A stretch of DNA of 64,000 bases from Streptomyces melanogenes (GTDB lineage Bacteria > Actinomycetota > Actinomycetes > Streptomycetales > Streptomycetaceae), in NCBI RefSeq assembly GCF_014649795.1, contig NZ_BMTS01000010.1, forward strand, positions 62,001-126,000, given 5' to 3'. The notes beneath the pieces were generated by a model. It was given only the letters and a program-made list of their open reading frames with translations. It searched no databases and was not told the origin of the DNA. The position numbers were made by a program, and so were the translations under genes. Positions 34,219 through 43,900 of this stretch are shown piece after piece; the first letter of the stretch is position 1, and each line of letters opens with the position of its first letter.

Positions 34219-35448
34219 TCAGCCGAGCCGGACCGGGATCTCCTGGTAGCCGAAGGCGATGAACGACGGCACCTGGCTCAAGTCGTCCGCCTCGGCGGCG
34301 AGTCGCAGGTCCGGGAAGCGCTCGAAGAGGGTGGGCAGCGCGGTGAGCGCCTCCATCCGGGCCAGCGGCGCGCCGATGCAGCGGTGCACGCCTATCCCGA
34401 AGGCCAGGTGGTCGTCGGCGGCGCGGGTGGCGTCGAAGTCACCGGCGTTCTCGCCGTAGTGGGCCGGGTCGTGGCCGGCCGCCGCGTAGGTGGTGACGAT
34501 GGCGTCGCCCGCCGGGATGGTGACCCCGTCGACCTCGATGTCGGTGACGGCGAACCGCAGCGGCAGGGTGGCGATGGACGGGTGGACCCGCAGGACCTCG
34601 TCGATCACATTGTCCCAGCCGATCTCGCCGGAGCGGACGGCGGCGAGCTGGTCGGGGTGGTGGAGCAGGTCGACGACGGCGTTGCCGATGAGGTTGACCG
34701 TCGTCTCGAAGCCGGCGCCGATGACGAGCAGCAGCGTGTAGACGAGCTCGTCGTTGCTGAGCCGGTCGCCGTCCTCGTCCCTGACCTTGATCAGCTCGGT
34801 GGTCATGTCGTCGCCGGGCACCTCGCTCTTGAACGCGATGAGCGAGGGCAGCACATAGGCGATCTGCTTTTGGACGAAGTCGGCGTGCTCGGGGCTCGGG
34901 TCCGAGGTGTCCATGATGGCCGCGATCAGCCCGGCCATGTCCTTGACCAGGTAGCTCGGTACGCCGAAGAGTTCGCAGATCAGCCGCATCGGCAGCGGGT
35001 GCGCGTAGGCCGCCTTCAGGTCGACCGGCTCACCGGACGCCGCCTGCTCGGCCAGCGAGTCGAGCAGCTCGGCGGTGATCGCCTCGACCCGGGCGCGCAT
35101 CGCCTCGGTGCGCCGGGCGGTGAAGCTGGGGGCGACGAGCTTGCGCAGCCGGGTGTGGTCGGGCCCGTACGTGGAGAGCATGTTGATCACGCCGACCCAG
35201 CCCAGGATCCAGCCCCAGTCGGGGTGCTCGCCGAGCTCGGACCACAGCCGCCAGTGCTGGCGGGGGTCCTTGCTGACCCGGGGGTCCAGGATCAGGGACT
35301 TGAGGGTGTCGTAACCGGTGGGCGCCCAGGCGGGGATGCCCCCTGGCAGCTCGACGGGCACCACCGTGCCGAGCGCGCGCAGCCTGGCGCTCTCGGCGGG
35401 GATGTCGGCGCCGAACGGGTCGAGGGGCACACGCGTGGACGGGGTCAT
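34219..35448 (-). CDS. Cytochrome P450 (CYP154-like), conservon-associated
   Basis: A 409-residue soluble P450. I-helix oxygen-activating motif [12 protein letters not shown], ExxR in DEVLRVHPS, and a canonical heme loop [15 protein letters not shown] with ligand C357. Its ATG overlaps the stop of the upstream P450 gene by 4 bp. A CYP154/CYP157 pair at the end of a cvn operon is a known Streptomyces arrangement. Redox partner and substrate are unknown; no ferredoxin is encoded here. The longer frame reading upstream belongs to the other P450 in another frame. Confidence 0.93.
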   Translation of the reverse strand: MTPSTRVPLDPFGADIPAESARLRALGTVVPVELPGGIPAWAPTGYDTLKSLILDPRVSKDPRQHWRLWSELGEHPDWGWILGWVGVINMLSTYGPDHTRLRKLVAPSFTARRTEAMRARVEAITAELLDSLAEQAASGEPVDLKAAYAHPLPMRLICELFGVPSYLVKDMAGLIAAIMDTSDPSPEHADFVQKQIAYVLPSLIAFKSEVPGDDMTTELIKVRDEDGDRLSNDELVYTLLLVIGAGFETTVNLIGNAVVDLLHHPDQLAAVRSGEIGWDNVIDEVLRVHPSIATLPLRFAVTDIEVDGVTIPAGDAIVTTYAAAGHDPAHYGENAGDFDATRAADDHLAFGIGVHRCIGAPLARMEALTALPTLFERFPDLRLAAEADDLSQVPSFIAFGYQEIPVRLG

Positions 35449-36692
35449 GCTCGTTCTCCTGGCTGGTCGGGGGTGCGCGGGGTGAAGCGGACGGGCAGCG
35501 CCGTGAGCGAACGGTGGAACGGGCCGGGGCGCCAGGTCAGACGCCCGCGCTCCGTGGTGGGGTCGAGGTCGGGCAGCCACTGGGTGAGCCGCTCGATGGC
35601 CTCGGTGGCGATCAACAGGGTGTGCTGCTTGACCGGGCAGCCGTGGTTGCCGGCGGACCAGGACAGGTGCGAGGCGTCGTGCGGGTGGTGCGCCCCGGCG
35701 AACTGGTGCTCCGCGAAGTGGCCGATGGCGCCGTAGGAGACGACCACCGGCACGGCGGCCTGGATCCACACGCCGTGGAAGCTCAGCGACTCGCGGGCGA
35801 AGTGGATGCCGTAGTTGGAGAGCGGGGTCTCGTACCGCAGCACCTCGGCGACGGCGTCCGCGACCGGGCGCGAGCCGCTGGTCAGGGTCGAGTAGTAGGC
35901 GGGGTTGCCGAGGATGCGCGACAGCGCGTTGGAGACGAGGTTGGCGGTGGGCTCGTGGCCCGCGCCGAGGGTGAGGAACACCTGCCAGGTGACCTCCTCG
36001 GGGGTGAGCCCCGCCGGGTGGTCCAGGAGGCGGCTGGTGAGGTCGTCGCCGCGCTGCGCGCTCTTGGCCGCCACCAGTTCCAGGACGTAGCGGCCGTACT
36101 CGGCCTCGCCCCGCGCCGCCTGCTCGCCGCCCTCCATCATCTGGCCGAGCGAGTCGTTGAGGCGGCCGCTCTCGCTGTCGGGCAGGCCGAACAGGTTGTT
36201 GAAGACCAGCGCCATCAGGGGCCGGGCGAACTCGGTGACGAGGTCGGCCCGCCCGGCCGGTCCGAACCGGCCCACCAGGATGTCCACCGCCCGGTGCACC
36301 CGCTCGCGCAGGTCGTGCGGCTCGACCAGGTCGAAGGCGTCGAGCAGGGTGCGCCGGTAGCGGATGTGGGCGTCGCCGTCCGCGAAGAGGGCGTTGGGCC
36401 GCCAGCGCATCATGCCGAGGACCGGCGAGTCGGACGCGACCGTGGCCTCCCAGGGCCTCGGGTCGTGCGACCAGGTGTCGGAGTCGTGCAGCAGGTCGAG
36501 CGCGGCCCGCCGGTCGGTGACGACGTACGCGGGGACGCCCGGGGCGAGTTCGGCCCAGCCGACCGGGCCCTGGGCGCGCAGCGCCGCGTAGTAGGCGTGC
36601 GGGTCGGCGGCGAAGCCGTCCTCCCACAGCCGCACCGGCGCGGAGAGCGAGAAGGCGGCTGCGGGGGCGGGATAGGCGGGGTGCGGGTTCAC
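35445..36692 (-). CDS. cvnE: Cytochrome P450 (CYP157-like), conservon CvnE
   Basis: A 415-residue P450. I-helix [18 protein letters not shown] has Glu-Pro in place of the usual acid-Thr pair; ExxR is present in EVLRYETP; the heme loop reads [13 protein letters not shown] with C352, departing from FGxGxHxCxG in that Phe is replaced and Pro follows Cys. These are traits of the CYP157 group that accompanies conservons. The GTG start overlaps the GTPase stop (GTGA). Given the altered I-helix it may be a poor monooxygenase and act in signalling or as partner of the second P450; that is inference. Confidence 0.9.
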   Translation of the reverse strand: MNPHPAYPAPAAAFSLSAPVRLWEDGFAADPHAYYAALRAQGPVGWAELAPGVPAYVVTDRRAALDLLHDSDTWSHDPRPWEATVASDSPVLGMMRWRPNALFADGDAHIRYRRTLLDAFDLVEPHDLRERVHRAVDILVGRFGPAGRADLVTEFARPLMALVFNNLFGLPDSESGRLNDSLGQMMEGGEQAARGEAEYGRYVLELVAAKSAQRGDDLTSRLLDHPAGLTPEEVTWQVFLTLGAGHEPTANLVSNALSRILGNPAYYSTLTSGSRPVADAVAEVLRYETPLSNYGIHFARESLSFHGVWIQAAVPVVVSYGAIGHFAEHQFAGAHHPHDASHLSWSAGNHGCPVKQHTLLIATEAIERLTQWLPDLDPTTERGRLTWRPGPFHRSLTALPVRFTPRTPDQPGERA

Positions 36693-37321
36693 CGGGTCTC
36701 CGGGCGGTTGCGGGCGATCAGGTGCTGGACGAGCGCGAGCAGCGCGTCGATGGAGGAGTTGGTGTCGCGGGCGTCGCACGTCACCATCGGGGTGCCGGCC
36801 TCCAGGTCGAGCGAGCGGCGCAGCTGCTCCTCGGTGTACGGGCGGGAGTCGGGGAAGGTGTTGAGCGCGACCGCGTACGGCAGTCCGGTCTCCTCCACCA
36901 GGCCCAGCACGTCGAAGGAGTCGTCGATGCGCCGGGTGTCCACCAGGACGAGCGCGCCGAGCGCCCCGTAGGCGATGTCCGCCCACAGTGAGCGGAAACG
37001 TTCCTGTCCGGGGGTGCCGAAGAGGTAGAGCACCACTCCCCCGCCCAGGCTGATCCGCCCGAAGTCGATGGCGACCGTGGTGGTGGTCTTGTCCCGGACG
37101 CCGGCGAGGTCGTCCACCCGGGCCGAGGCCTCGCTCAGGTGCTCCTCGGTGTGCAGCGGGCGGATCTCGGAGACCGAGTCGATCAGGGTGGTCTTGCCCA
37201 CCCCGAACGGCCCCGCGACCAGGATCTTCACCAGCTCGCGTGCGGTGTCGGGCAGATGGATCCCACGGGCCCCGGCGGCGCCGGTGGAGCCGGGGCTACT
37301 GCTTGAGGGCGCGGAGGCCAT
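36689..37321 (-). CDS. cvnD: Conservon small GTPase CvnD (MglA/Ras-like)
   Basis: A 210-residue GTP-binding protein. After a Ser/Gly/Ala-rich tail, P-loop GPFGVGKTT (37-45), switch region [13 protein letters not shown]3 motif [10 protein letters not shown] and G4-like ALNTFPD. In conservons it is membrane-associated through CvnA/B/C in a heterotrimeric-G-protein-like complex and acts as the signal output. Its start lies within the 3' end of cvnC (26-bp overlap). Confidence 0.95.
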   Translation of the reverse strand: MASAPSSSSPGSTGAAGARGIHLPDTARELVKILVAGPFGVGKTTLIDSVSEIRPLHTEEHLSEASARVDDLAGVRDKTTTTVAIDFGRISLGGGVVLYLFGTPGQERFRSLWADIAYGALGALVLVDTRRIDDSFDVLGLVEETGLPYAVALNTFPDSRPYTEEQLRRSLDLEAGTPMVTCDARDTNSSIDALLALVQHLIARNRPETR

Positions 37322-37655
37322 CGGCCACTCTCTTCAACAGATCGGGGGCGGGCAGTGCGGCGACGGGAATGGGCGGGCGGGCGCTCACCAGCCCTTGGTC
37401 GATCAGCTCGGCGGCGAGCACCCGGACGGCGGAGACCGGCAGTTCCAGGAGCGCGGCCGTCTCGACGACGGTGAGCGAGCCGCCGTCCAGCACGTCCAGC
37501 AGGGCGTGCTGGGCGGCGGGCAGTCCGGCGGGCTCCGGCCCGCCCCCGCCGGTCAGCACGGACAGCCGCTCCAGGCTGTTGCGGCTGGGCCGCGCCACAC
37601 CGCCGGTGGAGAGGTAGGCGGGAACCAGCGGGCGGCCGCCGCGGCGGCCCGTCAT
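37296..37655 (-). CDS. cvnC: Conservon protein CvnC (DUF742)
   Basis: A 119-residue DUF742 protein. It begins MTGRRGGRPLVPAYLSTGGVARPSRNSLERLSVL, then a winged-helix-like part (HALLDVLDGGSLTVVETAALLELPVSAVRVLAAELIDQGLV). Found in all conservons between the roadblock protein and the GTPase. Overlaps cvnB by 4 bp and cvnD by 26 bp, so the operon is translated as a coupled unit. Confidence 0.95.
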   Translation of the reverse strand: MTGRRGGRPLVPAYLSTGGVARPSRNSLERLSVLTGGGGPEPAGLPAAQHALLDVLDGGSLTVVETAALLELPVSAVRVLAAELIDQGLVSARPPIPVAALPAPDLLKRVADGLRALKQ

Positions 37656-38074
37656 GCGTGGGTGGCGCCGTCGGCTCCGCGCGGCGCGGCCGCCATGGTC
37701 TTTTCACCGAGCCGGGCCACCTGGGAGTGGACGCGGTGGGCGAGCAGGTCGAGCCGGACGTCCGGGTCGCCGTAGGCCGCCACACAGGTGCCGTGGGCGG
37801 TCGGCGCGACCAGGATGTAGCCGTGGTCCGACTCGATGACGACCTGGCGGATCCGGGCGTCCTCCTGGTCCGCGAAGGCGGCCGCCGCGGTGCGGCAGGC
37901 GCCCTGCACGGTGCTCATGATGGCGGCGGTGCGCTCGGCGGACGCCTGGGACAGCGCCTGGGTGTAGCCGGAGACGAGGCCGTCCCGGGTGAGCAGGACG
38001 GCCGCCCGGACGTGCGGGATCTCCAGGATCGCGTCGAGCACCCACGAGTTCTCGCCGGTAGTGCCGCTGGTCAT
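37652..38074 (-). CDS. cvnB: Conservon protein CvnB (roadblock/LC7)
   Basis: A 140-residue roadblock/LC7-domain protein (domain about residues 10-100): WVLDAILEIPHVRAAVLLTRDGLVSGYTQAL and VVIESDHGYILVAPTAHGTCVAAYGDPDVRLDLLAHRV. In related MglB/MglA systems this fold controls the GTPase cycle, so it probably acts on CvnD. Overlaps cvnA by 4 bp. Confidence 0.95.
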   Translation of the reverse strand: MTSGTTGENSWVLDAILEIPHVRAAVLLTRDGLVSGYTQALSQASAERTAAIMSTVQGACRTAAAAFADQEDARIRQVVIESDHGYILVAPTAHGTCVAAYGDPDVRLDLLAHRVHSQVARLGEKTMAAAPRGADGATHA

Positions 38075-39432
38075 CGCGGTTCGTTCCCTTCGGTGGGGGC
38101 GGCGGAGCGGGCCGCGGCGGTGCCGGACTGCAGTGCGCCGAGCGCGGCGGCCGACTCCTCGGGGGTACGGGCGGGCGCCGCGGCCGTCTCGGCGGGCAGC
38201 GCGGCCCGGGCGCGGCGGCGCCGCTGGGGCAGCGCGTCGCCGTCGGGCGCGGGCTCATGGGAGATCGCGCCGGTGTCGTACGCGGCGACGGGCTCGGGGG
38301 CCAAGGGCACGGCCTCCGGGACGGGCTGCTCGGCGGCCGTGCGCGTGGAGCGCGGCGCGGCCGCGGCGGGCGGCCGCTGGGCCGGGTCGATCCGGCTCAG
38401 CAGGTGGTTCTTGACCAGCAGCACCGCGCGCACGCCGCCGTACGGCGACGGCGAGGACAGGTCGACCGAGAGGTCGAACTGCCGGGTCAGCTGGCCGATC
38501 GCGGCCAGGCCCATCCGGGGCGGGTCGCCGAGCTCGGAGAGCAGGATCGGCTCGGTCCCGGCCACCATCCGCTGGGCGTAGGCGCGTTCGTCGGGGCTCA
38601 TGCCGACCCCGGCGTCGTCGATGGTGACGGAGACGCCGTGGTGGGCGCGTTCGAGGTTCACCACGACCTCGGTGTCCGGGGCGGAGTGGCGCAGCGCGTT
38701 GTCGAGCAGCTCGGCCACGATGATCGCGACGGGCTCGACGGCGTGCGAGACGAGGGCGGTGCCGGTCTCCAGGTGGTTGTGGATCCGGACGCGGTGGTAG
38801 CCGACGAGCCGGGACTGACCGCCCGTCACCGCGTCCACCAGGTGCGACTCCTCGCGGGCAAGCCCGACCCAGGCGCCGCAGACCACGGCGGTGACCTGGG
38901 CGCGCCGCAGCGACTGCTCGTTCTCGTGGTCGAGGGCGAAGAGTGTCTGGGCCAGCTCGGGGTCGTCGTAGCGCTGCTGGAGGCCGCGCAGCTGGTCCTG
39001 GAGGCGGTAGAGCCCGGCCTGGATCTCCCGGGTGGCGCCGCGCATCCCCGCGCGGGCGGCGGCGTCCACGCGCTTGCGCTCCTGCGCCACGGCGGCCGCG
39101 ACCCCGTCCAGGACGCCGTCCAGGCCCGCGCCGAGCTCGGTGCCCGCGAGGTCGGGGTGGAGCGGGCCGGGCACCTGCACGTGCGGATGCGCGGCCCGGG
39201 TCGCCTCGGCCGGGACACGGCGCTGGGCGAGATGGGACACCTCGGCGGCGTACGCCCGGGAGACACCGCCGGTTTCGGCGCGGGCGGCGTCCACCTGGGA
39301 GCGCAGCCCGGCGACCTCCTCCTGCTGCCGGGCTCCCCGGCGCCGGGAGCTCAGCAGTCCGCCCGCCAGCACGAACGCGGACAGGGTCCCGGCCGCCAGT
39401 CCTCCGGCGGCCAGGTCCGGTATCTCAATCAT
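38071..39432 (-). CDS. cvnA: Conservon sensor-kinase-like ATPase CvnA
   Basis: A 453-residue membrane protein. One N-terminal membrane segment (about residues 6-24), a coiled-coil stretch (about 28-60), a helical region (about 100-230) and an HATPase domain (about 265-370) with N-box IVAELLDNALRHSAPDTEVVV and G-box IDDAGVGMSPDE. The C-terminal 80 residues are disordered and proline/alanine-rich. No conserved His-kinase dimerisation motif of the H-box type is obvious. First gene of the operon. ATG 39432 follows AAGG; an ATG 12 codons upstream is an alternative. Confidence 0.92.
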   Translation of the reverse strand: MIEIPDLAAGGLAAGTLSAFVLAGGLLSSRRRGARQQEEVAGLRSQVDAARAETGGVSRAYAAEVSHLAQRRVPAEATRAAHPHVQVPGPLHPDLAGTELGAGLDGVLDGVAAAVAQERKRVDAAARAGMRGATREIQAGLYRLQDQLRGLQQRYDDPELAQTLFALDHENEQSLRRAQVTAVVCGAWVGLAREESHLVDAVTGGQSRLVGYHRVRIHNHLETGTALVSHAVEPVAIIVAELLDNALRHSAPDTEVVVNLERAHHGVSVTIDDAGVGMSPDERAYAQRMVAGTEPILLSELGDPPRMGLAAIGQLTRQFDLSVDLSSPSPYGGVRAVLLVKNHLLSRIDPAQRPPAAAAPRSTRTAAEQPVPEAVPLAPEPVAAYDTGAISHEPAPDGDALPQRRRRARAALPAETAAAPARTPEESAAALGALQSGTAAARSAAPTEGNEPR

Positions 39433-39599
39433 CTGATGGACCTTCAGGGGAGATCGGGAGAAGGGCATGTGGACGACCGCCCCGGAAGGCGAACGTGGCC
39501 AGTACACACTGTCATTGACCGGTCCCGCACTGTTTTACACGAAGATCCTTTCGAACCTGAACGCGAGAGTCCGATTCTGTACGAAACGTCAGCGTGTCG

Positions 39600-39617
39600 G
39601 TAGGGGCGCACCCCTAC
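39600..39617. terminator. Hairpin at the end of the MgtC-like gene
   Basis: GTAGGGG-CGCA-CCCCTAC: 7-bp perfect stem with a 4-nt loop, overlapping the stop codon of the MgtC-like gene. It separates that gene from the conservon operon downstream on the same strand. The rest of the gap 39433-39599 has no clear minus-strand promoter by motif. Confidence 0.55.
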
Positions 39618-40405
39618 TGTTGGTTGAAGAAGTTGCGGACCCAGTAGCGGCGCCGACGGGCGTCGCCGCCGTACTCCTCGTCGTCGTTGTCGTCCGGGTG
39701 GTGCAGCACCGTCCAGCTCACCGCCGAGACGGCCGGTTCCAACGACAGCCTGCTCACCGCCTCTTCGAGGAGGCTGTCGTCGCGGCGCTCGGTGGTGAGC
39801 TCGGCGGCCACCGTCACCTTGCCCGGGGCGTCGGCGTCCTGGCTGTGCACCGAGCGCAGCCGGAACCCCGGCCGGGTCAGCGCCTGGACGGAGAGGATGC
39901 GGACGTGCGCCTCCTCGGGCTCGGTGCACTCCACCTCGAACAGGTAGTCGGTGCCGACCTCGACCCCGCCGTGCGGCTCGCGGTCCATGCGCCGCCCCAG
40001 CGGCCGTAGCAGCAGGTTCGCGCCGACCACCCCGACCGTGCCGAGCGCCGCCACACCGTAGAGCCCGGCCCCGGAGAGCGCGCCCACCGCCGCCGAACAC
40101 CACAGGGTGGCGGCGGTGTTCAGACCGCGCACGCTGAGCCCGTCGCGCATGATGACACCGGCGCCGAGGAAACCGATGCCGGAGACGATCTGCGCGGCCA
40201 CCCGGGAGCCGTCGTAGCCGCTGGTGCTGGTGGCGTCGACGAAGCCGTAGGTGGAGAGCAGGACGAAGAGCGCGGAGCCGGCGGCCACCAGCGCGTTGGT
40301 CCGCAGCCCGGCCATCCGGGCCCGCCACTGGCGCTCCAGGCCGATGATCCCGCCATAGCCCAGGCCCGCCCCGATGTTGGCGGCCGTGTGCCACTCGTTG
40401 AGCAT
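39614..40405 (-). CDS. MgtC/SapB-family membrane protein
   Basis: A 263-residue protein with the MgtC membrane domain (about residues 8-135, four or five helices): GYGGIIGLERQWRARMAGLRTNALVAAGSALFVLLS and RVAAQIVSGIGFLGAGVIMRDGLSVRGLNTAATLWCSAAVGAL, both family hallmarks. A C-terminal cytoplasmic ACT-like region (about 150-245) follows and the tail is charged. The family is linked to growth at low Mg2+ and F-type ATPase control. Ribosome site GAGGAG. A separate mgtA gene lies 23 kb away, so two Mg2+-related genes are in this window. Confidence 0.9.
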   Translation of the reverse strand: MLNEWHTAANIGAGLGYGGIIGLERQWRARMAGLRTNALVAAGSALFVLLSTYGFVDATSTSGYDGSRVAAQIVSGIGFLGAGVIMRDGLSVRGLNTAATLWCSAAVGALSGAGLYGVAALGTVGVVGANLLLRPLGRRMDREPHGGVEVGTDYLFEVECTEPEEAHVRILSVQALTRPGFRLRSVHSQDADAPGKVTVAAELTTERRDDSLLEEAVSRLSLEPAVSAVSWTVLHHPDDNDDEEYGGDARRRRYWVRNFFNQQ

Positions 40406-40540
40406 GTTCCGTACTCCTCGCCGTCCGTGCGTCCCTCTCCTATCGGCCGCTCGCGCCCCGGTGTTGAACCGGATCGGCGGGCGGGCCCCGTTCGGCCCTC
40501 GCTAGGGTGGACGGACGGCACCGCACCCCACGGAGGAGTC

Positions 40541-40846
40541 TTGGAGATCCGGACCGCACAGCGGCAGGCCTGGGAGAACAAGATCGAGAAGGGGTTCAAC
40601 GTCACCGACGTGCCGCTGGAGTTCGGTCTGCTCACCGCCGAGGTGGGCGAGGCATTCACGGCCTGGCGCAAACGGCTCCCGGACTTCGGCGAGGAGCTGG
40701 CCGACGTCTTCCTCTATCTGGCGGCGCTGGCCGAGATGAACGGCGTGGACCTGGACGACGAGGTCGCCCGCAAACTGGAGAAGAACCGCCGCCGCGCGTA
40801 CGTGCGCGACGAGCGCGGCGTCCTGATCCGGGTCAGGGAGGGCTGA
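40541..40846 (+). CDS. MazG-like nucleotide pyrophosphohydrolase
   Basis: A 101-residue all-alpha NTP pyrophosphatase-like protein: KGFNVTDVPLEFGLLTAEVGEAFTAWRK, then FGEELADVFLYLAALAEMNGVDLDDEVARKLEKNRRR. The metal-binding ExxE and ExxD acidic pairs of the MazG fold are present (EVGEA; EELAD). The start is a TTG four bases after GGAGG; no in-frame ATG or GTG fits, and the frame upstream of it is not protein-like. Possible house-cleaning of modified dNTPs. Single gene, divergent from the MgtC-like gene. Confidence 0.82.
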   Translation: MEIRTAQRQAWENKIEKGFNVTDVPLEFGLLTAEVGEAFTAWRKRLPDFGEELADVFLYLAALAEMNGVDLDDEVARKLEKNRRRAYVRDERGVLIRVREG

Positions 40847-40935
40847 GGCCCTACGTGTGGGCCGCCGCCCAGGCCGTGAGCAGCAGCCGTCGGCTCCAGG
40901 TACCGCCGAGCGGCCTCCTCGATGTGCAGCGCTCA

Positions 40936-40960
40936 CCCCGCGCCCCAAAGGGGCGCGGGG
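40936..40960. terminator. Perfect 11-bp hairpin terminator
   Basis: CCCCGCGCCCC-AAA-GGGGCGCGGGG (40936-40960). Lies between the converging MazG-like and amylopullulanase genes and merges into the intergenic repeat that follows. No T-run. Confidence 0.7.
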
Positions 40961-40996
40961 AACTGCGCGACCAGCCATCCACGGTCCGCAGCCGAA
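40948..40996. repeat. Streptomyces-type intergenic repeat, copy 2
   Basis: 40948-40974 is identical to 57-83, and 40972-40996 matches 142-166 with three differences. The block begins within the right arm of the preceding hairpin and ends 4 bp before the stop codon of the amylopullulanase gene (41000), as copy 1 ends 22 bp before the GH5-like gene stop. Confidence 0.6.
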
Positions 40997-40999
40997 CGC

Positions 41000-43900
41000 T
41001 CAATGACGACTGAATACAGCAACCGTCCGGGCCGGAACGGTGAAGGCGCCCGAACTAGCCTCGTACGACGCCGACTTGACAACCGCATCGCCGCCCGCCG
41101 CCTGCACCGGGTGCAACCCGTACCCCCGCCCCGCCAGGTCCGCGACCCGCTGCACCTGCCGGTCCGGGGTCGCGTTGAAGACCACGACCAGGGAACCGAG
41201 CCGCATCGTGATCACCCCCGGCGTCTCGCCCGTACCCGACAGCGGGAACGAGAGCGCCCCCTGCACCTCCGCCGCCGTGCCCAGCCGGAACGCCGGATCG
41301 GTCGACCGGATCTTCAGCAGGTCCCGGTACGCGGCCGAGGCCGCCGTGATCTCCGGGCACCCGACCGTGAGCGTGGACGCGGTCAACAGTGGCTTCGCAT
41401 AAGCCCACTTGGACTGGTTGTCCGCCGCCGGAGGCAACCCGCGCCCGAACCCGTTCCCGTCCCCGCAGTCCCAGTGGATCGCGTTGAACCAGTCCCCGCT
41501 GTCGAACGAGTTGCGGTCCAGCGACTTGGACCGCAGCAGGTCCGTACCCGCCTGGGACAGCGCGGGCCCCTGCGACAGCGTGGCCGTGGCCAGCGCCAGC
41601 ACCTGCATCCTTGCCCGGTCGCCCGCCGACGTGGCGCGCGGCAGCTTGAACGCGAGCGCGTCGTACAGCGACTCGTTGTCGTGCGCGTCGGTGTACGCCA
41701 GCGCGTCTCCCGGGGCCTCGGCGTACCCGGCCGGGGCGCCGTTGTAGTCGACGTCCGCGCCCTTGACCGTACGGCCGGAGGTATCGGTGAAGGTGTAGCC
41801 GGCCAGGTTGCCGGAGAGGCCGACCTTGATCAGGTCCTGGTAGTGCAGCAGCCGGGCCCGCTGCTCGGCCGGAGTGCCGTTGGCGGCCGAGGAGTTGGGG
41901 TCGGTGTAGAGGCCGGATGCGAAGCCCTGGACGCCGGGATCCTCGTCGAAGGGGCCGCCGCCGCGCACCGCGTCGCGCGCCCGGTCCGAGAAGGTCGCGA
42001 TGCCGGTGCCCACCATGTTCTTCTGGGTGGCCTGGACGAACCGGGCGTCGTCGGCGACCTCGCCGAAGTTCCAGCCCTCCCCGTACAGGACGATCTTCTT
42101 GCCGTCGACGCCGTCCTTCTCGGGCGTCAGCGCGTCGAGCGCCTTGCGGACGGCGAGGATGTTCGCCTTGGGGTGGTGGCCCATCAGATCGAAGCGGAAG
42201 CCGTCCACCTTGTACTGCCTGGCCCAGGTGACCACCGAGTCCACCACGAGCTTGCCCATCATGGCGTTCTCGGGCGCGGTGTTGGCGCAGCAGGTGGAGG
42301 TGGCCACCGTGCCGTCGGCGAGGAGCCGCTGGTAGTAGCCGGGCACGATCTTGTCGAGGACGGACTTGTCGGCCTGGCCGCTCGCCACGGTGTGGTTGTA
42401 GACCACGTCCATCACCGTGCGCAGCCCGGCACCGTTGAGGCCCTGGACCATCTGCCGGAACTCGACGGTGCGCCGGGTCCCCTCGGGGTCGCTGGCGTAG
42501 GAGCCCTCGGGCACGGTGTAGTGCAGCGGGTCGTACCCCCAGTTGTAGGCGTCCTTTGCGGCGGTCTTCGCCACGCATGCCTGCTGCTCGGGCGAGTCCG
42601 GCGCGTACACCTTGAGGTCGCAGCCGGGGACGGCCTGGTCGGCCTTCTTCTCCGGGATGGTGCCGATGTCGAAGGCCGGGAGGAGGTGGACGTACGAGGT
42701 CCCGGAGGCGGCCAGCTCCTTGAGGTGCTTCATGCCGTCGGAGCCGGTGTCCGTGAAGGCCAGGTACTGGCCGGGGTGGCGGGAGGTGCGGTCCGCGATC
42801 GAGAAGTCGCGGATGTGCAGCTCCTGGATCTGTGCGGCGCGCAGTGGCACGGCGGCGGGCTTGCGCAGCGCCCCCCAGCCCTCGGGCGCGAGCTTGGGGT
42901 CGGCGAGGTCGACGACGAGGCTGCGGGCCGAGTCGGTGGTCAGGGCGGTGGCGTACGGGTCGGTGACCAGGTTGGTGACGACCTTCTGGACGCTGGGCGC
43001 CCACACCGTCACGGCGTACCGGTACGGCTTGCCCGACCAGCTCCTGGGGCCCGTCACCGACCAGACGCCGGTGGTGTCGTCGCGCCGCATCGCGACCGTA
43101 CGGCCGTCGAGTTCGAGGGCGACGCGCTGTGCGGTGGGCGCCCAGAGCGAGAGCGTCGGGCGGCCGCCGGTGAAGACGGGGCCGAGCGCGGCCTTGGTGG
43201 CCCGGGTGCTGTAGAGGTCGTCGAGGACGCCCTGGGTCTGGACGCCGGTGGCGGCGAGCACGGCGCCGTTGGCGAGGCGCTGGGTGGCGACGAGCTGCCC
43301 GGTGAGGGCCTGGCCGACGCGGGCGCGGTCGCGCGGGTCGACGGTGAACGCCGCGTACTTCTTGAGGTGCGGGAACCGGGCCTTCTGCGCGTCCGTCAGG
43401 CCGCCGGGCACGGGGGTGAGCCGCAGCCAGTGGCCCTCGCCGGTGAGGGCGCCGTCCTTGACGGCGAGGCCGCCGCCCGGCGCGTACACCAGCTGGTAGC
43501 TCGCGGCGGTCGTGCCCGTGTCCCAGGCGACGGTGTCGCGGTCGATCCACTGCGCCCGCGACTTCGACGGGTCGAGGTCGGCGGCGGAGCCGGACGTCAT
43601 GGGCAGAAGGTACTTCTCGACGCCGCCGAGCAGCCACACCTCGTGCGAGTACGCCGAGAACTCCAGGGAGCGGTCGGAGCCGAACTCCTTGGTGTCGCCC
43701 TTGTGGAGGATGTAGCTCAGGCTGGAGGCGCCCTCCTTGAGGGGCACCTCGAAGACCGCTCCGAACGCGTCGGTACGGACCGGCGGAAGCGGGCTCGACC
43801 AGTCGGTGGGCGCCGCGGCGCCCGTCCAGGTGTGGATGCCCCAGCCGCTGTAGTCGCCGTCGGCGCGCTGGTAGTGGATGACGGCCTTGGTGGTGTCCTG

